From contig OZ020625.1 of NCBI GenBank assembly GCA_963971575.1, positions 21,008,474-21,072,473 on the forward strand: a stretch of 64,000 nucleotides of DNA. Direction: 5' to 3'. The position numbers and the translations under genes were made by a program. The first letter of the stretch is position 1. Every line of letters begins with the position of its first letter. Origin of the DNA: Liopterus haemorrhoidalis. Taxonomy: Eukaryota; Arthropoda; Insecta; Coleoptera; Dytiscidae. The notes beneath the pieces are model-generated. The model saw nothing but the letters and a program-made list of their open reading frames with translations, had not been told where the DNA came from and made no database searches. Below are positions 24,228-35,270 of the stretch, piece after piece.

Positions 24228-24577
24228 TAGGGTGACCATCCGTCCCGGTTTTCGGTCAATTGTCCCGGTGTCCCGAAAACTGTTCTCGGTACGCCCGATT
24301 GTCCCGGTTTTTGAATCTCTTTGCTTTTCACTTTGAATCTGAGAGGTGAGGACCTTTTTTTTTTTGCTCTTCACTTTAAATTTGTGGAGGTGAGAGGACC
24401 TTTTTTTTTTCCTCTTCACTTTGAATTTGGGAGGTGAGGACCTTTTTTTTGCTCTTCACTTTGAATTTGGGAGGTGAGGACCTTTTTTTTTGCTCTTCAC
24501 TTGGATCTGGGAGGAAACAAAGACCTTCTTTTTTTTCCTGTGTCCCGGTTTCCCTTCACTGAAATCTGGTCACCCTA
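24228..24577 (+). mobile_element. hAT-type MITE, TAGGGTGACCA family, copy 1
   Basis: Ends are TAGGGTGACCA and TGGTCACCCTA, flanked by a perfect 8-bp duplication TTTTAAGG at 24220-24227 and 24578-24585. An 8-bp duplication is the hAT hallmark. The inside is about five units of roughly 43 bp containing GAGGTGAGGACC, a T run and CTCTTCACTT. No coding potential. Confidence 0.9.
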
Positions 24578-24683
24578 TTTTAAGGTGAATCTAACCTAAA
24601 CTAAAAGGTAAATGATATTTTAATGTGATAAATAAACTGAAACCATTGTTTTAGAGCCACTGATAATTCTTGAATTATATATA

Positions 24684-25332
24684 CAATGTTCCATTACTCG
24701 ACGAAAGTAACCGCGGTTGAAGTTTCCCGTTCCGAAAGTGTACGACATTAACCTTTTCAGGAAAATTGTTAGGTTTCGGAACGCGGTTACTGAAAATTTT
24801 GGTTACTTTTTTGTAACCAAACTAACCGTAGAAATATCGCGGTTAGTCTGGTTATTTCCTCCCACTACAAACTTCAGATCTAATGTAAACAACAAAAGGC
24901 GGGAATTTCAAAACAATTACAATAAGGCGAGAGTTAAGTGGAGGGAATTAATCGTTTCTTTGTAGTGCAAGTAGTAAATTACAATATTATTTTACTATAG
25001 TCTATAATTAAAACAGTAAGAATGAGTGTAAGTAACTGTTTTTTTAGTAATATTGATCGATGTGAAAAATAATATCGGGAAAAATCATATATGTTTTTAT
25101 ATAATGTGCCATTGTAAACAATTACTAATAAAACAAATATTTTTATTAATAAGTTTGTAAGAGAATATCTATAACCTATAACGTCCATTAAATGACAGTT
25201 CAGTTGTCTGTTTTATCAACTGAATTGTGACTACCGTTCCGTAACTAAAACTCGTTTTCAGGTAACCACTGGGTAACCACAACTTACCGTAACCGCGACC
25301 GCGGTAATTAGGTGTGCAGTTACGGAACATTG
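24684..25332. mobile_element. Putative DNA element with CAATGTTCC ends
   Basis: The left end CAATGTTCCATTAC and right end GTTACGGAACATTG form an imperfect inverted repeat flanked by TA. Internal CCGTTCCG and GGTTAC motifs occur in both halves. No transposase is visible. Superfamily is not assigned. Confidence 0.5.
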
Positions 25333-26141
25333 TATTAGTGTAGTCGTTATGTGCTGCCATCTGTATAGAGTTTGCAGTGGGATATTGTAAATCTTGTCCT
25401 TTATAAAAAGTCTTGTCCCAAATAATAAAGCATTGAAAAAATAATAATAAAGAAAAAAAAGTCACATTTTTCTTACTTTCATCAAAACCAAATATTTTTT
25501 AAAATAATTATTTTTCTGCTAATAATAATTTTAATCAAAAATGTCGAATATCACGGAAGGATAACGTTTTTCTGTGTTTTGTTTCGTAAAAAAACCGATC
25601 CGTGTATTTCACAACTAAATTAATAATTGTGAAGTGATTTTTTAATGAAAAACACAACTGTCATTTTTACTAATTTAATGTCAACACTCAAAACAAAAAT
25701 TCACAGCACACTACTGTCCAATACATAAACAATAATTTCTTACAATTCTATCAATTATTATAAAAAGTGTTCGTAGAATATTCACTATTATTGCATCTTA
25801 TAATAATTATAAAAAGTGTTCGTAGAAAATTCACTATTATTGCATCAACAATATATTTTAAACAATTTTGACATAAATAATTAACATATGCGCGCCTCTA
25901 TCGGGTAATGAAGAAACGACCGGTCGAACATACCGAACATACGAACATACAAACAGGCGTATTATATTATAGGATATGGGAAAAGTTATATTTCTGGTAA
26001 AATATTAAAAAATAAAAGAAAAATGCAAAACAAACCTATCTTTTTCTAAGTAAAATATACATTGAGTCAAAATGGACGTCATTTTGTATTTACATTGTTC
26101 ATAATAATATTGTCGTTTTGATTATAAAACCTCAAGAAACC
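25333..26141. other. No gene seen; short tandem duplication
   Basis: A unit of about 49 bp containing AAAAAGTGTTCGTAGAA is repeated at about 25753-25846. Otherwise AT-rich with nothing recognised. Confidence 0.45.
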
Positions 26142-26560
26142 CTATAAAGCTTTATAGCACTTTTCAGGGTAAGTGAGAATGATGTAGTCTATACGAAGTT
26201 TGAACAGTGCGTAATTACAAAATTTATTTTGAATATACTCGACACGTTCTATTTGGCACTTTTGCGAAGGATTCCAGATAGTTGACGCATATTCCAACTG
26301 GCTCCTAACTAATGAGAAGTACAAAATTTTTATAGAGTTAATATCAGTAAACGCATTAGTCTTGCGTTTACAGAAACCAAGCATTTTCAGCGATTTATTG
26401 GTTATAATACCAATATGTTTCGCAAAAGAGATATCACTGCTAAATAAAATACCTAAATCAGTCATTTCCTTAACTTGCATAATGTTCACTCCACTTAAGT
26501 GATATTGCACTACCCCAGGATTTTTTTTTCCGTGAAAAAACGATGCTTTTACACTTGTTT
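26142..26560 (-). pseudogene. LINE reverse transcriptase C-terminal fragment
   Basis: The minus strand reads KCKSIVFSRKKNP, then VKEMTDLGILF and SLVRSQLEYASTIWNPSQK, the post-catalytic part of a Jockey/CR1-like RT. It is interrupted at about 26560 by another LINE on the same strand and shows no catalytic core. Confidence 0.7.
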
Positions 26561-27345
26561 ATTATTATTATTAATTATTATACTGAACAAAGCCAGAGGC
26601 TTGTGTGTTCATACATATTGATACAAAACAAAAATATATAGAACATACAGAAATAAATATATACATACATAAATATATGATACATCTCAACATAAATAAA
26701 ATAAATAAAGATTAAGTAAAAAAAAAAAGACTAAACAGAAATAAATGAAAACAAAAAGTTAGCTTAAATGGAACAAATTAATGTATTCATCCAGCCGGTT
26801 CTTGAAAGCGTTGAGACTTGGAGCTTGGACAACTTCTGCTGGCAGACAATTCCAAGATACAAACACTCGGTTGGTCAAAAAATTAGCACGCACATTCTTT
26901 TTGTATTTTTCGTGGTTAAGTTTGTACCTGTGGCCACGAAGTCGTGAGTCAGTATTCATATTAATTAATGGCGTCATATCGCAGTTGAAGCAGTTGGTAA
27001 CCAAGCGGTACATAGTTATTAAGTCACCACGGGTACGACGAGCTTCAAGAGATGGTAGTCCTAGTTTGTGTAGTCTTTCTTCATAAGATAAAGAACGAAG
27101 TGTGGATGGGATCTTGGTGAAACGTCTCTGCACACTCTCCAGCAGTCTTATATCTTTGAGGAGTTTGGGTGACCATATTGATGCACTAAATTCGAGCAGC
27201 GGTCGCACGTACGTAGTAAAAAGTTTCACTAAAAGTGTAGGAGTTAAGTAGAAACTCTTCTTAATGAGGTAAATTATCCGATTTGCCCTCTTTACTACCT
27301 CAACTACGTGTTTAGACCAACTAAGATCGCTACATACGGTGACAC
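26561..27345 (-). pseudogene. CR1-like LINE 3' fragment with (TAA)n tail
   Basis: The minus strand begins SKHVVEVVKRANRIIYLIKK and continues FTTYVRPLLEFSASIWSP, LLESVQRRFTK, YEERLHKLGL and RTRGDLITMYR, ending in NAFKNRLDEY and a stop at 26759. This is the C-terminal domain of the family also present at 33770-34935. The 3' UTR ends in an ATT-rich run at about 26562-26583. 5'-truncated. Confidence 0.8.
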
Positions 27346-27639
27346 GGTGATATACGGTGATAAAATATTAAGACATCAGAAAAACCAAATTGTTATATAA
27401 ATTGTTTATATATTATATAATCTTTACTATAATATAATATGTATTCAACGTTTTGATTTTATAATTGTGCAATTTGTTGCTTTCAGTATTACATGAATTT
27501 TAATAAAACTAGCTTCGCAGCTACAAGCTGATATAAAGTAGTTGATCGTAACCTTTATAAAACATTTGTCATTTATTATTAGGTTAAGTTATTAAAAAGT
27601 CACATTATTGTAACAGGAGCATATTACTACGGAAGGATA
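27346..27639. other. No gene seen
   Basis: AT-rich; a short direct repeat ACGGTGA occurs near 27340-27360. Confidence 0.4.
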
Positions 27640-28020
27640 GATAGAGTAAAAACAACTATCCCACCCGGTGCCACCAAATGTAACAGTGGTAAATTACGCT
27701 TTCAAGATAATTTAAATATCTGATTAAAAACAACTATCCCTACCGCTGACAACCAGATGTAGAAGGAGCAAATTACTCTTTAAAGATATTGTAAATAACT
27801 AATTAAAAACAATCCCATCGGTGACACCAGTCGTGAAAGAGCAATCTTTCGGGATTAAAGAAATAATAATTTAGATCAATAAAGAACAATCCCACCGATT
27901 GCCCCAATGGTAAAAGGTGCAAAACTACGAGTTAAAGATAATTTATATAAATAATTAAGAACAACAATCCCAACCGCTGTACCAGTTGTAAAAGTGGTAA
28001 TTACGGGGAAAAATGATAAG
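27640..28020 (+). repeat. Degenerate tandem repeat of about 78 bp, five units
   Basis: AACAACTATCCCA-like starts occur at about 27651, 27729, 27808, 27885 and 27962. Each unit has a CACC/TACC motif, a GTAA..G motif and an AAAGATAAT-like end. Units are well diverged, so the array is old. Confidence 0.7.
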
Positions 28021-28656
28021 TTAATAAATAAACTATGCAAGGTATTTACTTAACTGTTCAGCTGCCACCACCTAATTTATTAGCAGCAAAAATTAGGAAA
28101 AACTTCTAATCAAAATCTCTGGTGGTATTATTGGCAATTCAATATTAAACAATCTCATGGCTTTAATATATTTATTAATAAAAACAACTTAACACTAACA
28201 AAAGAAAACTACATATTATAACATAAAATAATCTTACCTAAAATTAATCTACTTACATGTACAATTCTTAAAACTTTTTCTTAATATTTTTATCTATGAT
28301 TATTATACTTTGATTATTCATTTTGATTATTATACTTTGGTAGAACTACATTTAGTAGTTCATAACCGAATGACTCTACATAACTGAATCGAATGAATGT
28401 AAAGGACTGAATGACTGTAACAGAATGAATGACTCTACATTACAGAATCGAATGTACATAACCAACTGACTCTCGTGCTAATTTTGTAGACTTATATAAG
28501 CAGCCCTCAGACAATAGAATATCTGTACATCTGCTTCTAATAGTTTAGCTTTAGAAACAGATGTTGGAAAAGAATTATTTCACCTTAAAATAATTCTTTT
28601 CACCTATTTTACGTATGCCCTTTTGTACAGTTTACTGAATAGTTCTAATAGTCTAA
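28021..28656. other. No gene seen; short repeats
   Basis: GATTATTATACTTTG is duplicated near 28297-28340 and a GAATGACTCTACAT motif is repeated near 28365-28440. No protein recognised. Confidence 0.4.
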
Positions 28657-29129
28657 AGCCTGGAACAGAATGCACAGCGCGCCACGGCGTCAGCGCGCCG
28701 TCATTTGCGACAGCGTTGCGTTAGCGCCGTTGAGAATTTTCGCCTGCACACAATGCAATAATTTTTAACGCCGTCAAGTGTCACTTGACAACCTATATCT
28801 GTGTTTATACGTGCGCTTTCTTTTATTATAAGTATAATGGATGATGAAGACTTGTGAGTGATGTTATTTATGTTGTATGCAAGTTATTTATACATATAAA
28901 CACTTTATTATTCAGTAAAAACTGAGGTTTGGTGTTCTGCGTCAACGTTCAACGGCGTCAAAAGTTGGAAGTTGACGAACATTCAGTATCAACGGCGGTC
29001 GAACGGCGTAGGACGTTGTCCATTCTGTGCACTTGCGTACGACAGCTTGGGTTTAACTTTCTCCTGACAGATAGCGCCGTACGAACGGCGTCAACGCGCC
29101 ATCAAACTCGTTGCATTCTGTTTCCCACT
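28657..29129. mobile_element. PIF/Harbinger-like element with TAA duplication
   Basis: GGAACAGAATGCA on the left and TGCATTCTGTTTCC on the right are inverted, with TAA just outside both ends (28654-28656 and 29130-29132). A 3-bp TAA/TTA duplication is typical of Harbinger. The inside is unusually rich in CG, with repeated GGCGTCAACG-type words. At about 28836 an ATG opens MDDED and is followed by GTGAGT, which could be a relic of a transposase first exon. Confidence 0.6.
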
Positions 29130-30192
29130 TAAGGGTAGTTAAGTCAAGGTTATACTTTTGTCCGTAACTATGAAAGGCTGACCATCATGTTAAGATAACA
29201 ATCTTCTAAAGTTAACCAATAGATTTTACAAAATATAAAATTAACAGCGTTTTTACACTGTTACATTATTGCACCGATGTATTTGCTTGCCGTCTAAATA
29301 AAGCATTTATTAGCCCTTAACATATTTAATAAATGCTTTATTTGACATTAACATGTTGTTTTTTAGTAATCATGAAGAAGTGACAAATAAATTTGCTTGT
29401 TGATTTTGACTTTGTTTTATCATTTCTTGAAGCTTTAAATTTACTTTTCTTTATACAGTATTCTAATAAATTGCAAGAACCACAATAGTCTAAAAATTAT
29501 TTTATAATTATAATTGCTTGTATGCATAAAACAAAAATAAACTATAAATGATGTTAACAAAATATTTGCTCTCATGCTTTAATTAGGAATTTTATTTTTT
29601 AATTTGATAGATCATGAATGGAAGAGGAGGTTGTACGAGTTGCAGACAGCAATGAAAACTAATTGTATACAAAATGTCAATACAAAAACTGTTGTAGCTC
29701 CGATGAAGAATTAAACTTATTCGAAACTTATCAGCTGATTTGATTAGTTTTCATTGCTGTCTGCAACCCGTACAACCTCCTCTTCCATTAGTATCTACGG
29801 ACACGACTATAACATGAGTGCTGGATGTCACAAAATAATAATAATAAATATGCTATATATCATTTAGGTTTTATTAATATATGACTTAAAACCAAATTTA
29901 CTCAATACGTTAAGATACATCTTAACTATTAAGATTTTATCCGTTCTATACATCTATACAATAATATTTATTTTATTCAGTTACAATTTGTTATCACCTT
30001 TTATGTAAATGTGTAAAAAATTTGATAGCGAACACTTCACTGGGTTTGTCCTGTTTGTGTTTCAAACAATGTAAAATAAAAAAAAAAATATATAAAATTT
30101 TTATGAGATCTAATAAAACCAACCGGACATTTGTTTATTTCTTTATTAGATTATTTTTTACAGTGACATTTCGGATACTTCTATTTAACATA
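29130..30192. other. No coding seen; two inverted repeats and 3' end of host gene
   Basis: A hairpin at 29293-29345 pairs AATAAAGCATTTATTA with TAATAAATGCTTTATT. A longer one at 29618-29788 is listed separately. On the minus strand AATAAA occurs at about 30134-30147, just beyond the stop of the exon at 30193. Confidence 0.5.
29618..29788. repeat. Near-perfect 46-bp inverted repeat with 79-bp loop
   Basis: Arms 29618-29663 and 29743-29788 are complementary with one mismatch; they contain GGAAGAGGAGGTTGTACG and GACAGCAATGAAAAC. No clear target duplication flanks it. It could be a small foldback transposon or a hairpin RNA precursor. Confidence 0.85.
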
Positions 30193-30472
30193 TTAAAACC
30201 AAGATTTTTCATAGTTGCTGAACATTGGTACTGATTCATCTACTTGATAAATATCCATCAGATTTGTTTTATTGTACTGTATGAAGTAGGAGCAGATATC
30301 CCGATGCATATATTTGATGTCAGCGTGCAGCTCCAGTTTTGACGGAATACCTTCTAATGTGCCGGAACTGGGAACCAACGATAGAGTTGCAAAAGGACTC
30401 AGTAGATTTGGCCATTCGTATGTCGTATCTTCGAACATCATCGTTCTCACTTTAAAAAAGGAGTCCCCACAT
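30193..30472 (-). CDS. Unrecognised host gene, terminal coding exon
   Basis: On the minus strand a strong acceptor (TTTGCATTTGTTCCAG) is followed by 280 nt: one base completing a split codon, then 92 codons and a stop. The product begins CGDSFFKVRTMMFEDTTYEW and ends SNYEKSWF. AATAAA lies about 50 nt past the stop, suiting a polyadenylation signal. Its phase (one base left over from a phase-2 intron) matches the donor phase of the exons at 45929-46438 and 55184-55630 on the same strand, so I infer one gene. I recognise no domain; there is no transmembrane or signal-like segment. The alternative is an isolated open frame with chance splice signals. Confidence 0.55.
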
Positions 30473-30587
30473 CTGGAACAAATGCAAAGTTTCTTATTAG
30501 AATTTATAAATACAGACCGTTTTAATAATAATAATAATAATCTTTATTCCAGTGAATGTAATGTACATTTTTGGAGTCGTTAAACAT
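30473..30587. repeat. (AAT)n run, likely LINE tail relic
   Basis: TAATAATAATAATAATAATC followed by TTTATTCC resembles the tail at 10174-10230, suggesting a short LINE 3' remnant. Confidence 0.35.
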
Positions 30588-32157
30588 CCCAGCAAACATT
30601 CAACTAACGGCCGAATGCCGGCAAACTGCTTTTACTGCTGGTAAATTGCTGGCACCAAAAGTAAGTGCAACGCCAGTATTAATAATGTACTTCACATTTG
30701 TATTTCGCATTCCGCCTATACGAAGTACTTTACCAGCATTTTATAAGCACTCCTTATTTGTATTAATCCAAGCAAATATTTTTATACGGGCCAGTACTCG
30801 TCCCTTATTCACTCATACTTTTTACTTAAAACTAAACTTTTTTTGAATGTAATAATTTGAAAAGTCTGATTGTTCTTAGTCATAAAACGCCCTAACCGCG
30901 TGGCCTTGGAGGGCCAGTACAAGTTGATACGTGTTGGTGGACAGTTTGTCAAGATGTGTATTTAAATAGTTATTGTTTTGTGAACATTATACAGTTTTTT
31001 ATTGTGATTTGTGTGTGTTTTGTTAGATTTAAGGACGTAGTTTACACAAACTGTTTCATGTTAAATTGTTTAATTTTTAGTTTAGTTAAATCATAGTTTT
31101 TTTCATGTAATAAATTTGTCAATTATTAATAAATCTGTTACAAGATTATAAATATGTCATTTAAAAAATATAATTTGTCATATTTTATTTTGAATAGTGA
31201 CATCTTAAATATTTTGTAAATATAATATTAACCTAAAATAATACAAACTTAATCCAAAACTGTAAAGCTTTTTTTACAATATAACCAAGTTTCTAAAAGT
31301 CAGTAATACACTATAAAAATCACCAAAATAACCAGATCTAGTTTGTTCTTACAAAAGTGAACAGCTTATAGCATTAATGCTTATAAAATTTGATTATTGA
31401 ATTTATTTTAACAAGTATGATTTCTTTAAGTTGGCACTCTTCAAGTCAGGGGGAAAAGATGTGGTAGATAATACAAGCCGAATATTGGCGAAAATTATTA
31501 GTCACCACTTATCTTTAGGATGCAATTTTTTGGCCGAAATGGCAAAAAACCATTTTCTTAAAATTCTTCATTAAATTAATAAATTAAATAAACTAATTCC
31601 TGTTATTCCTGAAATTATATTTATTTAATATTTATAAATAAATCAATAAATTAAAACTGTTAATACAATTTACAATCGGCTAGTTTTACCATCGTTGAAT
31701 AAATTTATTTAACAACTTTAAGTTAACAATATCGCATCATTCTATTGACAGCAATGTTAATTTCTTCATTAATAGTTTAAAACCGATGCGATATTGTCAA
31801 CCTTATTTGTTAAATAATATTATTCAACGATGGTGAAAATAGCCAAATGAGTATTTATTTTGCACCTAACCATTAATTTATTTTAATACTATGTAAGTAC
31901 ACATATGTTACATTTGAAACACTAGAGAGTGGGTATAATATATGCACTGGTCCGTCAGAAATAAATCTTGCAACTAATGCGATTATTTTGCACTTTACCG
32001 TTGCTGGGCCAGTAATTGATACATCAATGGGCCAGCTAACGGCCACAGGGACACCGGGGTACTGGCCCAGTGCGAAATGCCAACACTGGCTCATTACTTT
32101 CAATGCCGGGGAGTATGTGCTTTACCAGTACTGGCCCGTATACAAATGTTTGCTGGG
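30588..32157 (-). mobile_element. Long copy B of the CCCAGCAAACATT element (1.57 kb)
   Basis: It starts CCCAGCAAACATTCAACTAA and ends ACAAATGTTTGCTGGG, inverted relative to copy A at 12330-13940 and collinear with it throughout. AT lies outside both ends. The nested palindrome with CCATCGTTGAATAAA is preserved at about 31690-31835. No transposase frame is visible. Confidence 0.8.
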
Positions 32158-33788
32158 ATATCAATAAACATGTACAAAAATAAGAAATTAAAATATCATA
32201 CGTCTTATATAGTGATATATTACAATTTTACATCAATAAAATATATAAATAAAGTAAGAGTGTAAGTGTGAAAATCTATTGGTTAAATTTCTGTGGAGTT
32301 AATTCATCATTTTCAAATTCCTTTATACTGTAGTAGGCCTTCGTTATGAGAATTTTTTTCATTTTATTTTTAAATTGTTTAATTTCTAGGTTTCTGATAT
32401 TAACTGGAAGTTTGTTCAAAAACTGAGTTCCTATTATATTGGGCTGGTTTCTTACGTCATATCTTGAAAAGGGTATTCTAAAATCAGTTCTATTGCGAGT
32501 GGAGTAACAATGAAAAGAACTATTTGTTTTTAAAGATGAAGAATTTTCTTTAATGTAAATTTAATTTTAATGGCAAAGTTAAAATAACATGCTGTATGAA
32601 CAGTTCTTTACAAGGTGTGCTTCATTTGACACCGCTTAAAATTCTAATACATCTCTTCTGCAGCCTGAATAATTCAAGGTGTCAACTGAGTTTCCCCACA
32701 AAATAATATCATAAGACAGAGTTGATTGAATGTAGGAAAAATATGCTATTTTCATTGTTAAATATGTTGTTATCTTGGATATCTTATATAACAAAAAGTT
32801 GTATTTATTAATATTTGTGGCAATGCTATTTATTTGTAGCTTCCAGTTAAGTTTGTTATCCAGGATAAAGCCAAGAAATTTGGCTTGGTTGCTGAAACCC
32901 TCGTAACATTCATTAACGCGCCTGTTAAATGTTAATAGCATATTTTTTGTTTTGTCAGCGTTAAGATATAATTTGTTAGCTGAAAACCAATTCTGAACTA
33001 ACTTGGTATTATTTTCCATATTAGTTTTGGCATGTTCAAAATCAGGCCCTGTATTGATAAATGTTGTATCATCCGCAAACATAACTGTGTTAGACAGTGC
33101 ATGTGAGGGAAGATCATTGATGAACAATATGAAAAGTAAGGGGCCCAGTATCGAACCCTGCCCAACTCCTATGTTGATTTTGGCTACAGGAGAGTGTGAA
33201 TTTTTGTGATAAACAGATTGTTCACGATCAGTTAAATAGCTCTCAATCAGCTGAAGAACGGTGCTCCTGATCCCATATTGATAAAGTTTACTTATCAATA
33301 TTGCGTGCGATACACAGTCAAAAGCTTTGGAAAGATCAGTAAAAGATGCTAACACACATTCACCTCTCTCCAGGCTACCGACAATGTCATTGGTCAAGGA
33401 CACCGCAGCTTTACATGTTGATAGTGTTGGACGAAAACGAAATTGTTTTGTTGATAGTATATTATGTGTTGTTAAAAATTTTGAAAATCTGTTATAAATA
33501 GCCCTCTCTACTACCTTCGAAATAATGGGGGTTAAACTTATTGGCCTGTAGTTGGACGGATTGTTCGGGTCACCATTTTTGTATCGGTATAACTTTGGAG
33601 CTTTTGAGACATGCTGGAAAAGTCCCTGTTGTGAATATCAAATTAATTATATCTGTTATGGGGTCCGTTATATAGTCTGCAGAGATTTTAAGTATATTTG
33701 TTGTCCATCCGTATGAATCTGAGCTACTAGAATTCTTTAAATTTTTTATTAAGCCCTTAACTTGATGCTGTGTTAAGTGGGGTTCCAC
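32158..33788 (-). pseudogene. CR1-like LINE reverse transcriptase, 3' part, frameshifted
   Basis: Starting at 33788 the minus strand codes LTQHQVKGLIKNLKNSSSSD, then after a frameshift near 33580 NYRPISLTPIISKVVERAIY and QFRFRPTLST, then DLSKAFDCVSH (first catalytic Asp), GVGQGSILGPLLFILFINDL and VMFADDTTF (catalytic DD present). A further frameshift near 32680 is followed by FRLQKRCIRIL, a stop, then a tail including RNQPNIIGTQFLNKLP and IKEFENDELT at about 32285. The RT motifs are complete but the frame is broken at least three times. The N-terminal part continues at 34936-35270, beyond an inserted plus-strand LINE. Confidence 0.85.
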
Positions 33789-34935
33789 AAGGTTTGGTAC
33801 TCGGTCCTCTTCTCTTCTTAGTCTTCACAATTGACCTTATTCAGTCTATATCTTCTCCGAAACTATTTTTTGCTGATGATGGAAAATTTTACAATGACCC
33901 GATCTGCAACTACCATCTGATTCAAGCTGATTTGGATAACATCAACGAGTGGGCTAAAATCTGGCTAATCCCTTTAAATGAGGACAAAACTGTTGTCCTG
34001 CACATTGGCACCAAAAACCCCCGTAAACAATACCTAATCAATAACCGATATATTAAATCAGTTGATGAACACGTTGACTTGGGTATTACTATCATTTCTG
34101 ACCTTGGATGGACCAAACAAGTAACCAAATCTGTTCGAAAAGCCAACTCTATGCTGTTTTTGATAAGGAAAGCTTTCTATCGGCCAACCCCCAGGATGTT
34201 AACTACCCTATACAAGACATACATTCGGCCTCATCTTGAGTTTGCGATACCAGTGTGGTCTCCGTTATTAGTGCGCGACATTCAGTTGTTAGAATCTGTT
34301 CAAAGACGCGCTACTCGTCTTCCTCTAGGCTTTGGTTTTCTACCATATGAAGAACGTCTGAGACAGTTAAAGTTGACCACCCTGAAAGCGCGACGTGAAC
34401 GTGGTGATCTAATTAATATGTTCCGTGTTGTGAGTGGTGCTTTTCAGTGCGATTTGTCTAACATCTACGGTATTAACTGTGATACCAGACTTCGTGGTCA
34501 CCAGTTTAAGTTAAAAAAAAATCCTTCATTTCGCAACAGTCATATGAACTTCTTCACTAATAGAATTTTTGATCGGTGGAATTCTCTCTCATGTGATATT
34601 GTGTCAGCATCTAGTATTAATGTATTCAAAAATAGACTAGATCAATTTTTACTATGTAATTGATAAAATGTACAAATGTTTTTTTTTTCAGTGTCTGTTA
34701 TTACCAAAGTGTATTTTTTGTTTTTGTATTATTTTTTTGAATTATTTGTTTTATTTTTACTGATTGTCTTCTCTGTTCTCAAATTTATTTTTTGTATTCA
34801 TTTTTTCTTTTCACGCTATAATTATTATTGTTACTTTTAGTTATGTATGTTTAATATTGTATTTTGTTATTTATACACAGCGTTACAAGTCTCGGTTTCT
34901 GCTGTGTCTCTTATATAAATAAATAAATAACTTCA
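33770..34935 (+). pseudogene. CR1-like LINE 3' fragment inserted in another LINE
   Basis: A 297-codon plus-strand frame opens at SGVPQGLVLGPLLFLVF, has FFADDGKF (catalytic DD present) and continues through YIRPHLEFAIPVWSP, LLESVQRRATRLP, YEERLRQLKL, RGDLINMFR and SINVFKNRLDQF to a stop at 34663. A 3' UTR of about 260 bp ends in an ATAAATAAATAA tail. Its product is close to that at 26561-27345. The 5' two thirds are missing. It splits the minus-strand LINE coding sequence. Confidence 0.85.
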
Positions 34936-35270
34936 TTTGAATCGACAGGAGAAAGATAAATAGAGTACGGATTACTAACTAAATTACTATTTAATAGTTC
35001 AAGCGGATCTATATTATTCGAATTATTTATTTTTCATCACCAATGTTTGAAAAGTACAAGTTTAATTAATCAGCTGTCAGAGCATTAGTACATAAATTAG
35101 AGTCTACACTACTCCCACTTTCTTTCCTTATAATTCCCCACATTGTCTTGGACTTATTGCTTGAATTTAAAATTAAGTTTTCATAATAAGTCTTTTTCGC
35201 TTCTTTTAATTTTTTATTATATTTTCTTTTTTATAATTTTTATAATAAATATTAATTCTGAAATCAAGTT
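34936..35270 (-). pseudogene. CR1-like LINE, segment just upstream of the RT
   Basis: The minus strand reads KKLKEAKKTYYENLILNSSN, KTMWGIIRKESG and LNLYFSNIGDEK, the usual linker ahead of the RT, and continues in sense directly into the frame at 33788 once the plus-strand insert is skipped. In-frame stops are present. Confidence 0.7.

Noticed and set aside
27640..28020. CRISPR-like array of about 78-bp units
   Set aside because: The units are diverged throughout, with no constant repeat and unique spacers, and the DNA is eukaryotic.
28929..29132. 67-residue plus-strand protein
   Set aside because: It is a chance frame in the CG-rich repeats of a Harbinger-like element.
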